34,752 nucleotides of DNA from the IMG/VR virus record IMGVR_UViG_3300023174_000402, positions 1 through 34,752 of that record; one strand, given 5' to 3'. The notes beneath the pieces were generated by a model, which did no database searches, was not told the origin of the DNA, and saw only the letters and a program-made list of their open reading frames with translations. The position numbers were made by a program, and so were the translations under genes. Positions 28,389-34,752 of this stretch are shown here, one piece after another (positions within the stretch are counted from its first letter, which is position 1; each line of letters opens with the position of its first letter). Source of the DNA: a virus.

Positions 28389-30443
28389 CTAGTTAGATGC
28401 GATAGTCTCCCCTGGTTTTAAATCTTTAATCATTTTTACCTCACAAGCGTCTGTGCTGCAAAAGGCTTCACCTACAGCATCAAATGCCATACCCTCATAT
28501 ACACCTGTTAAGTCAATTGGAAACAGGGTCATTCGGGATTCTTCGTATTCCTCAGCAGTACTATGTGTGTACGGCATTTGGGGATAAAGCGTATCATCCA
28601 TGGCAAGAAATGACACAGTCTTTAATTGACCATCGTACATGTGTAGTACGGTGCCAATAGCTTCGGCTTCTTTCTTTGGATCAAACGATACCGTTACAGA
28701 TACAGAGTTATCTGACCAGTAACGTTGAGCAGTAGCAGCAAGTGCCATCTTCTCATAGATAGATACATCCTTTTCAGAACGCATTGCCTCTGATTTAATT
28801 GGGAAGTACACAACCGAGGTATTATCTGGGTCAGTACTTGATGGTTCAATGCGATAATTAGCCAACTTAAATAGTGGCAGCATAGGGTCATTGTTTGCAA
28901 ATCTAATAGTTCTTAGGAAGTATTTACCTCCTGGAGTCCAGTGAACACCTGGGGATTCACCGGCAAGAATAGATACAGTTCCAGATGGCTTTACGGTTGT
29001 CATCTTGATTGACTCACGAATACCTAGCCATTCAGAATAACTCTTGTCATAGTTAGTTACTACTTCATATCCTTCATCCATCCATGTGCGAAGAAGAGGG
29101 AGACCCTTTGTATCGGCAAAATTTGCGATACCGGAGATAGACGTACCAATGCGTCGATTACGTTGCATGATAGCGTTGGTCTCCTCCCAGTGAGTTGGAA
29201 TCAAAGTTACCGTTTTAGCATAAAGGTATGCAAATTTTAGGGTGCGTTTGAAATCATCTAGATTGTCATGACGATTGATGTATGTTTCAACCAAAGTACA
29301 GCATTCCATTGACTCCAAGGACTGTTCAGCGCAAGGGTTGTACCCAGCGGCTCTCCAGTCTTTATTGTTCTCAGGATCTGATAGACGACCGTACTTACGG
29401 GTTACGTCCATCCAAATAACGCCAGGCTCACCGTTACGGGCGATACCCTCAATGATGGGAGTTAAGTCTTGACCTACTGATACCTCAACAGAGTTGTTGG
29501 ACATCCAACCCCAACCAGGAGCTGCAGGATCATAAGAGTTACGTTCTGGGAATGCTTCTGAATTCTTTAAGTTCAGAAAGTCTTGATCATCAATACGACC
29601 AATTAGTAGCTCAGCTGAACGTCGAACATTTCCGGATACTACACATACGCCAATTAAGTTACCAAGGTCTGCGATGTCACGGCGGGTAAGTTTTTCCCCT
29701 GCACGATTTCCAAAGATCTTAGTTATGTAGTCATGCAGTTTAATTAACGGTTCTGCTCCGGCTGCGGTTCCACCAAAGGTTTTAATCGGAGTTCCGGCTG
29801 GTCTAATTTGTGAGTAGTCAAATATAGGGCACTTCGTATCTGGTTTAAGGTAGCTATTGATGAGGGCTTCAGTGCTTTCGACCCAGCCTTCTCTGGTATC
29901 TGGGATGACATAGGTTTCTCCTTCTTGATAAGGGTAAATAGTAAAATCTTTGTCTGCTCCCTTATCATCAAAGCCAACGCCAACTCCCAGCATAGATGCC
30001 TCCATAAGGAAGGCAAATGGTTTAGCCGGGTCAATCTTGGTCATAGCGTTTGTAGATACGAAAGAGCAGTTCTGCAATGCTGCGGAGTTCTTTTGAACAT
30101 TAACAAGTGGTGTACCCATCATCCAAAGCCCACGGCCTGGTGGAGTCCACTTTAGGTTGAATAGGCGGTCAAAGCCTTCCTTTGCTGAAGAAGCAGCTTT
30201 AGAGTCTGACCATGGGAGACGTTGGGTTTTAGCATGGTCTTTCTGTAGAGAGTACATGCCATTGATGACACGCTCACATACATCCACCCAAGTCTCTTTA
30301 GTGCCATCCTCTTTAAGACGAGAGTATGTACGCAGAAAAGTAATTTCCCCTACAGAGTTACCGGCAGCATCTTGATAGCCCCATGGGACTTTCTTTGATC
30401 GGTAGGCACTGACGAATTCTTCTGTTAGTTTAAACGAAAACAT
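28389..30443 (-). CDS. nrdJ: Class II (adenosylcobalamin-dependent) ribonucleotide reductase, monomeric
   Basis: Makes deoxyribonucleotides for phage DNA synthesis by reducing ribonucleotides; it needs a B12 cofactor and works with or without oxygen. The 684 residues fit monomeric Lactobacillus leichmannii-type RTPR. Cys126 (QNCSFVST), Cys371 and Glu373 (YNPCAEQSLES), and Cys382 (ECCTLVE, the same 11-residue spacing from Cys371 as Cys408-Cys419 in RTPR) are visible. The C-terminal redox pair is Cys662/Cys667 (CSTDACEVK). Full catalytic set present, so probably active. GAGGAT precedes the ATG. Phages of planktonic bacteria often carry this gene. It lies next to an HNH endonuclease, whose preferred insertion targets include such genes. 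Confidence 0.95.
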   Translation of the reverse strand: MFSFKLTEEFVSAYRSKKVPWGYQDAAGNSVGEITFLRTYSRLKEDGTKETWVDVCERVINGMYSLQKDHAKTQRLPWSDSKAASSAKEGFDRLFNLKWTPPGRGLWMMGTPLVNVQKNSAALQNCSFVSTNAMTKIDPAKPFAFLMEASMLGVGVGFDDKGADKDFTIYPYQEGETYVIPDTREGWVESTEALINSYLKPDTKCPIFDYSQIRPAGTPIKTFGGTAAGAEPLIKLHDYITKIFGNRAGEKLTRRDIADLGNLIGVCVVSGNVRRSAELLIGRIDDQDFLNLKNSEAFPERNSYDPAAPGWGWMSNNSVEVSVGQDLTPIIEGIARNGEPGVIWMDVTRKYGRLSDPENNKDWRAAGYNPCAEQSLESMECCTLVETYINRHDNLDDFKRTLKFAYLYAKTVTLIPTHWEETNAIMQRNRRIGTSISGIANFADTKGLPLLRTWMDEGYEVVTNYDKSYSEWLGIRESIKMTTVKPSGTVSILAGESPGVHWTPGGKYFLRTIRFANNDPMLPLFKLANYRIEPSSTDPDNTSVVYFPIKSEAMRSEKDVSIYEKMALAATAQRYWSDNSVSVTVSFDPKKEAEAIGTVLHMYDGQLKTVSFLAMDDTLYPQMPYTHSTAEEYEESRMTLFPIDLTGVYEGMAFDAVGEAFCSTDACEVKMIKDLKPGETIASN

Positions 30444-30484
30444 TACATATCCTCTTTCTTATAGATTCTCACTGTTATCAGGTA

Positions 30485-31963
30485 CTATCCCTCTAATTGT
30501 TCTTTGATTATTCTGCTGGCATCTCCCTCAGATAAGCCATTGTTGGGCAACTCTCTAAGAGTGTTTGCCCTGTCTCCGAATAGTGCTGACATGACTCCTC
30601 CAGAGGTTTGACGCTCCACGGTCATGCGAAGAACTTCTTTGTTCTCCTCTAACTTCTTAATTTCTCCTACGATCTTAAAGAGTCTATCAATCTCTTGACC
30701 CGTATTTGGGTCTGGGTATCCGCCGTTTAATTCTTCTGCAAATCTAGCAAAACCTACTCTAGCGGCCTGCATTTCGATAATTGCGTTCAATAATCCCTTT
30801 AGTTGGTCTTTAGTTTTAATCTCAACCGGGAGGCTGAAGGCACAAGAATTGTTCGGTTTGAAAGCTGGACAGTTGCTTGCAACGAAGCATGTATTACATT
30901 GACGAAAAGAAGTAGTGGTACTTTCTATGACTGGAGCATCACGAATTACATCTCTTCCATCTACATCTTTTTCAAAAATTGTCTTGGTTGTAACCCCAAA
31001 AACAGGCAAAGTTTGCATGTCTTCAGGCTTGCGGTTGGTCAAATCTTTCCGCACCTCAATACCTCTGTTATCAGGACTGACCCCACGTGTTTCCGCAGAA
31101 CCTACATTGTCTAATGGGTCACTGTGATCAGATAGCATTGGCTTCCTTTGTTTGTCTAATGATTTCTCGAGCTGCAAATAACTCCAAATAGCAAGGCGAG
31201 TAACCTCGTTACTATCGTCATTCATAATCTTGTCAAAGTCTAAGCCAGCCTTCTCGATAACCGCTTTGTAACGGGGACGAGCCTGGTCTTTTTGTTTTTT
31301 CTGATAACGCACTAGTCTAGTGCCATCCCATACAATTGTCTCGCCTCTCATCATAGGACTTAGCCAAGATAAGGTAGCAGCAGTGCTAACAGGTACTTGC
31401 CTCAAATTATCTGGCTTAGCACATGCAATTCCGTGAAACTGCAGGTCTGGGAACTGTCTTAAAAGGGCCTTAGAACGGGCTGAAAGGCTCGTATCGTCCT
31501 CAATAGTCTCACCTAATATAGAAACGTTGGGATATTGTTCAGCAAGGCTGTATAGACCAGTATGGCCTGTTTGTGAGTGCCACACCATAGAGGCACGTTC
31601 TACGCCATAGTCTGCCCAAAAGGTACGACGCTGATGATTGATCCAATTAGATCCGAGTACGGCAGCATCTAACTCTGTAGCAAGGTGAATTCTATCCTCA
31701 TTGATAGTTACAAAATCTTGATAGTCAGCCGCATATTCTTCCAGCTCTCGCTGTGTAAGATTCAGATCATTAATCTGATGGCCGCCACCATCTACATAGA
31801 TGAGTACATCATCAGGGAACCTATCTTTAAATAGATAGTCTTTGGTCTTTGGGAGTCCACGCTTAACTAACCTAAAGTAATTGACGCTTATGTGTTTTAC
31901 TCCGGCGTTAGCCAGAAGAGTTCTGTGTGAGGGTACTTCTCCGCCCATGAAGACTATGTTCAT
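30485..31963 (-). CDS. TGT/DpdA-like N-terminal domain protein with Cys-rich C-terminus
   Basis: 492 residues. Residues about 1-260 look like a TIM-barrel relative of tRNA-guanine transglycosylases and phage DpdA enzymes, especially FHGIACAKPDNLRQVPVSTA followed by TLSWLSPMMRGE. That resembles DpdA's HGFG...SVDSTSWL...G, but the Asp of SVDS appears replaced by Ala. The C-terminal half has CNTCFVASNCPAFKPNNSCA (possible metal cluster) and then charged helices to GVMSALFGDRANTLREL. If catalytically dead, it may bind DNA or RNA with 7-deazapurines rather than make them; alternatively the resemblance is false. It overlaps the HAD-like gene by four bases. Confidence 0.5.
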   Translation of the reverse strand: MNIVFMGGEVPSHRTLLANAGVKHISVNYFRLVKRGLPKTKDYLFKDRFPDDVLIYVDGGGHQINDLNLTQRELEEYAADYQDFVTINEDRIHLATELDAAVLGSNWINHQRRTFWADYGVERASMVWHSQTGHTGLYSLAEQYPNVSILGETIEDDTSLSARSKALLRQFPDLQFHGIACAKPDNLRQVPVSTAATLSWLSPMMRGETIVWDGTRLVRYQKKQKDQARPRYKAVIEKAGLDFDKIMNDDSNEVTRLAIWSYLQLEKSLDKQRKPMLSDHSDPLDNVGSAETRGVSPDNRGIEVRKDLTNRKPEDMQTLPVFGVTTKTIFEKDVDGRDVIRDAPVIESTTTSFRQCNTCFVASNCPAFKPNNSCAFSLPVEIKTKDQLKGLLNAIIEMQAARVGFARFAEELNGGYPDPNTGQEIDRLFKIVGEIKKLEENKEVLRMTVERQTSGGVMSALFGDRANTLRELPNNGLSEGDASRIIKEQLEG

Positions 31964-32424
31964 TCGTAGCGTTTAATCTGGCTTCCAAGATGGGCTTCAA
32001 GCAGGGCATCCCTTTGGCGTTCAATCTCAACTTTCAAGTCTTCCCAAGGTTTTACCATACGGGTAGTACGTACAAATTTAGGTTCAGCAAACATAAGAGT
32101 AGTTACGTTCTTAGATAAAGCATAGGCACAACGGTCAGCATCAGGATCTATGAACATTGCTACTTTGCCACGAGATAACGCTAAATCAAGATGTCGGGCC
32201 CGCAAGTCCTGGCCCTCAAAGAAGTGTCGGTTATCATATACATCTGCATAACCAACAATCATATTACTACGAAGCCAATGTTCTGTCAACTCCTCGGATA
32301 AATCGGAGCAGATTACAACACGGTACTGTTCCGCAAGAATACGGTAAAGACGAATACCCTCTAGAATAGGGTCTCCACCTTCAGTTTTCATTACGCCCTC
32401 AATTGAGATTAGCGCTGTAGCCAT
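31960..32424 (-). CDS. HAD-like fold protein
   Basis: 154 residues with the order of a small HAD hydrolase: strand ALISIEGVMKTEGGD at the position of the usual DxDGT, a helix with RLYRILAEQYRVVICSD, and late motif KVAMFIDPDADRCAYALSKN. The first Asp pair is not seen (ISIEGV instead), so catalytic activity is uncertain. GGAGGA precedes the ATG. It is coupled to the TGT-like gene and adjoins a nucleotidyltransferase-like gene, forming a group of possible nucleotide-processing proteins. Confidence 0.6.
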   Translation of the reverse strand: MATALISIEGVMKTEGGDPILEGIRLYRILAEQYRVVICSDLSEELTEHWLRSNMIVGYADVYDNRHFFEGQDLRARHLDLALSRGKVAMFIDPDADRCAYALSKNVTTLMFAEPKFVRTTRMVKPWEDLKVEIERQRDALLEAHLGSQIKRYE

Positions 32425-32437
32425 TTAATCCTCCGAA

Positions 32438-33352
32438 TTAGTTACGTAATGTTCTCCGGACTAGTGTTGCAGCATCTGGCAACTCCACCCCATAGGTTTG
32501 TTTCTGAATCTCTGTATCTAATGCGTCTTTATGTTCTTTGATAGATCTTAAAGCTTGAATTACACCGGAACGTTTACCGGCTTGCCAACGATAGTTGTTA
32601 AAGTCAGCATAGCCTGATCCTACCGTACTAAATGCAATGTTACGATTGTGGTGAATATCGTCATAGAAAGCAACCGCTTGCTCCGCTGCAAGTCGTAGCT
32701 TACGCTCTGCGTTTACACGATAAGCAGGGTTTGAAGTGTTACGTACTTCAGTTAAAGCATCAGAATACTTACGAAGCATTTCCTGAGTCATGTCTTCGTC
32801 TCTCATAGTCTTTTGTTCCCAAGCACGGCTGTATGGTGGTTGAGGATTTTTCTCTGGGTATACAGTCCAAGTGTCAGCTGTTAAATCATAAGCTGCGTAT
32901 GGATTGATATCCCGGATATCTGACTGTGGGTTTACATAGTATGTAAGTTCATAGCCTTCCCAGTTACGGGTGTTAGGCATTAACTCATCGTGAAACCCCT
33001 CATTAAATGTCTTAGAGATTTCCACATCAGAGTAACCGATGAACTCTGGATTGCTTTGACGGAATTTGACGTAATTAATTCCAATCAAGCAATCCAGGTC
33101 ACCAGGATCTCTTGATGCTTCCCATTGAAAAGAAACGCCAGATCCTGCAAGCCATGCATGTGTCCAAGTATGTGGTTCAGCATATTGCTTAGCTAAATGA
33201 TCAAAGAGCATAGTTAGAATTCCAGAACGTACCCACTCATTAAGGTGGTCAGCTTGAAATAACTTCGGATCTAACTCAGAAGAAGGCGCACTGAAATAGG
33301 ATGTAGCCCCAGGTGTAATGCTGGGTGCGTCTCCATAATTATTAAAATCCAT
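32438..33352 (-). CDS. Nucleotidyltransferase-like protein
   Basis: A 304-residue protein with WLAGSGVSFQWEASRDPGDLDCLIGINY: a G-S motif followed about 13 residues later by D-L-D, typical of the polymerase-beta type nucleotidyltransferase fold. A tail-ward Asp may be in the PEFIGYSDVEISKTFNEGFH segment. The N-terminal 30 residues are disordered. Many phage genomes carry such proteins; the substrate cannot be told from the sequence. An alternative is a catalytically altered homologue. The string is broken here to stay short; the key residues are Gly70, Ser71 and the DLD near residue 85. Confidence 0.6.
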   Translation of the reverse strand: MDFNNYGDAPSITPGATSYFSAPSSELDPKLFQADHLNEWVRSGILTMLFDHLAKQYAEPHTWTHAWLAGSGVSFQWEASRDPGDLDCLIGINYVKFRQSNPEFIGYSDVEISKTFNEGFHDELMPNTRNWEGYELTYYVNPQSDIRDINPYAAYDLTADTWTVYPEKNPQPPYSRAWEQKTMRDEDMTQEMLRKYSDALTEVRNTSNPAYRVNAERKLRLAAEQAVAFYDDIHHNRNIAFSTVGSGYADFNNYRWQAGKRSGVIQALRSIKEHKDALDTEIQKQTYGVELPDAATLVRRTLRN

Positions 33353-33403
33353 GCGCTTATTCTCCCTCTTCTTAGTCGTTACGTCTCGGCTTGAATGGAG
33401 CAG

Positions 33404-33685
33404 TTATGCGCTAGGTGTTACTTCGTCTTCTGCCTTAACCTTGCCTAATCCAGATAAGCGCAGAGTTACATATTCTGCTGCGGATTGTGCTTGCAAATCC
33501 ATTAAAACTTCAGAGGCATAACGGCGAACTTCTAAAAGTGTTGCGTCACGGTTTACTGGTAAAGCAAAAGCTTCCTTATTACGTTCAACGAATACGTTTC
33601 CGTCTTCATCTACTAATACTGCAAAGCCAAAATTAATAGTTGGCGCTTCAGGTGTTGTTACTTCAGTTGTTTTTTTGTCTGACAT
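33404..33685 (-). CDS. 93-aa hypothetical protein
   Basis: MSDKKTTEVTTPEAPTINFG begins a disordered start, then beta strands FAVLVDEDGNVFVERNKEAF and a helix with LLEVRRYASEVLMDLQAQSA. A compact alpha/beta protein with a disordered N-terminus. No family recognised. An AGGATATGACATG ribosome region precedes the start. Confidence 0.68.
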   Translation of the reverse strand: MSDKKTTEVTTPEAPTINFGFAVLVDEDGNVFVERNKEAFALPVNRDATLLEVRRYASEVLMDLQAQSAAEYVTLRLSGLGKVKAEDEVTPSA

Positions 33686-33693
33686 GTCATATC

Positions 33694-34275
33694 CTATTCG
33701 TATAGTCCGGATTTTTTACGGTTTTGTTCTACTACATAGGTCTTAGCAGGGCAGAAGTCGCAAAGGTAAACCTTTGTGCTAGCAGACTTTGCTGCGCTTT
33801 CCAAGCCTAATTCTTTACGAGCTTCAGCGGTACTCTTTGGTACAAGACGTTTACTTTCATTCTTCCAATCATAACATCCTTCAACAGGACGAAGATGCAG
33901 ATTAAAACATTTCATGGCATCATCAAAGAACGTTGCCTTAGTAGTATAGTAATCAGGGTCAATATCTGCAAGTCCGCCACCTACTTTGTTGCGTAGGTTT
34001 TCAATTACTTGCTTGCGAACCTCAGGACGAGAGTATAGTTTTACACCGATACTGGATAGAAAACCGGTATGTTTAATACCAGCAGATTCATGGCGATCTA
34101 CCAATACTTGAAGTGTTACATCGTCATCGGGATGGCCTTGAAAATCAGGGAGTTCTTCAATAGTTTTACAGTTGTAGCAATATAGTAAACGGATTTTAGG
34201 ACCGTCATCTTTAATCTCAGTGTAGGTGCCTTCATCGGCAGGATTATTACCTTGCCCAAGAATAGGAATACCCAT
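33694..34275 (-). CDS. 193-aa protein with two Cys clusters
   Basis: Cysteines occur near residue 33 (LLYCYNCKTIEELPDF) and near the C-terminus (KVYLCDFCPAKTYVVEQNRK), each a CxxC, consistent with a zinc site joining the ends. Between them are helical and acidic parts (RKQVIENLRNKVGGGLADID). AAGGAGA precedes the ATG. The same arrangement is common among actinophage proteins of unknown role near the head genes, but no function can be assigned. Confidence 0.7.
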   Translation of the reverse strand: MGIPILGQGNNPADEGTYTEIKDDGPKIRLLYCYNCKTIEELPDFQGHPDDDVTLQVLVDRHESAGIKHTGFLSSIGVKLYSRPEVRKQVIENLRNKVGGGLADIDPDYYTTKATFFDDAMKCFNLHLRPVEGCYDWKNESKRLVPKSTAEARKELGLESAAKSASTKVYLCDFCPAKTYVVEQNRKKSGLYE

Positions 34276-34329
34276 GTTGCTCTCCTTAATCGTCTCTATT
34301 ATTATTATATACGATTATTGAAGAGAATG

Positions 34330-34752
34330 CTAATTGTTGGGTTTCATTAACCCTTCAATTTCATCAAAGCTGTTAGGTGTTCTAGTACTAGGGTTTCTAC
34401 GCATTTCTGTATCTGCTGCTTCAATTTCTTGGTCTTGAGTTTTTGGTGCTCCGCCTACTTTACGCTTATGCATTAAAGCTGCGGCATCTACGGCAGATAA
34501 AGCTGGAAGATTTCTTCCACCACGCTCAACCGCATTATTTATGACGGGAGTTACATGATCTGTTGGAAGAATTTCAGCTTCTGGATCTGTAGCTTCTCGT
34601 GGATTACCTGGGCCACGAACAGGCATATGAATACCGGTACGAGCAAATATCTCAGCTGCGGCCTCACCACGAGTACGTTGACGGGTTACACGATCTTCAC
34701 CACGGATTTCTTTACCAAATTCAGGTCGAACTATCATCATAGTATCTTTATC
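34330..34752 (-). CDS. Hypothetical protein, probably extending past the right edge
   Basis: The frame shows MMIVRPEFGKEIRGEDRVTR from an ATG at 34740, but no stop occurs before the window end and no ribosome site precedes this ATG, so the gene may begin outside. It is polar, Pro/Arg/Glu-rich and mostly disordered, with a short helix VDAALMHKRKV-like (ALSAVDAAALMHKRKVGG). No family recognised. Confidence 0.55.
   Translation of the reverse strand, partial: DKDTMMIVRPEFGKEIRGEDRVTRQRTRGEAAAEIFARTGIHMPVRGPGNPREATDPEAEILPTDHVTPVINNAVERGGRNLPALSAVDAAALMHKRKVGGAPKTQDQEIEAADTEMRRNPSTRTPNSFDEIEGLMKPNN

Noticed and set aside
1-34752. CRISPR array, insertion sequence or integrase/attachment site
   Set aside because: No regularly spaced direct repeats of CRISPR type, transposase or recombinase motifs were seen. 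The 12-base motif is far too widely spaced to be an array.

Overview
The window is part of the genome of a tailed double-stranded DNA phage (Caudoviricetes), probably from an uncultured freshwater actinobacterium. Terminase large subunit, portal, scaffold and HK97-fold (N4-gp56-like) major capsid genes show it is a phage. An actinobacterial host is inferred from DUF4192-like, DUF7455-like and MSMEG_6728-like proteins, a proteasome-like protease and a B12-dependent ribonucleotide reductase. The low G+C (about 40 percent by eye) points to small-genome planktonic lineages such as acI rather than Streptomyces or Mycobacterium. The species-level host is a guess. Both window edges cut genes.

Layout. 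(1) 1-6908, leftward: packaging and capsid module, in transcription order three small genes, TerL, two small proteins, portal, scaffold and major capsid protein (running off the left edge). (2) 6909-7136: divergent promoter region, then a rightward secreted lysozyme/transglycosylase-like gene (7137-7652). (3) 7649-15196, leftward: small basic proteins coupled by TAATG overlaps, two large disordered proteins, a PASTA-containing probable virion surface protein, a proteasome-family protease, zinc ribbons, tRNA-Asn and two KTSC-like paralogues. (4) 15197-15540: divergent control region with two abutting inverted repeats and a long cUUCGg hairpin. (5) 15541-27677, rightward: many small overlapping genes, a MoxR-type AAA+ ATPase with a VWA/metallopeptidase partner, a DNA-repair glycosylase and a HicA-like protein. 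Long RNA-structured gaps separate these genes. (6) 27746-34752, leftward: an extremely acidic 48-residue protein, an HNH nuclease, class II ribonucleotide reductase, a TGT/DpdA-like protein, a HAD-like protein, a nucleotidyltransferase-like protein and unknown genes.

The most unusual content is non-coding. The roughly 750-nt gap 18051-18795 is a near-continuous series of helices with no credible gene, which in a lake-type phage suggests a large ornate RNA of the GOLLD/ROOL kind (a hypothesis that cmsearch can test). A second structured region (16108-16445) includes a leader that recurs at 16844-16926 with pairing-preserving changes. A third (21108-21337) is closed by a 12-bp helix upstream of the AAA+ operon. 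A 12-base asymmetric motif, CCAACACAAACA, occurs seven times exactly and once with one mismatch, every 1.0-1.8 kb from 18.5 to 27.7 kb. All intergenic protein-gene copies lie 0-8 nt after a stop codon and point with transcription, which recalls the dispersed stoperators of cluster A mycobacteriophages.
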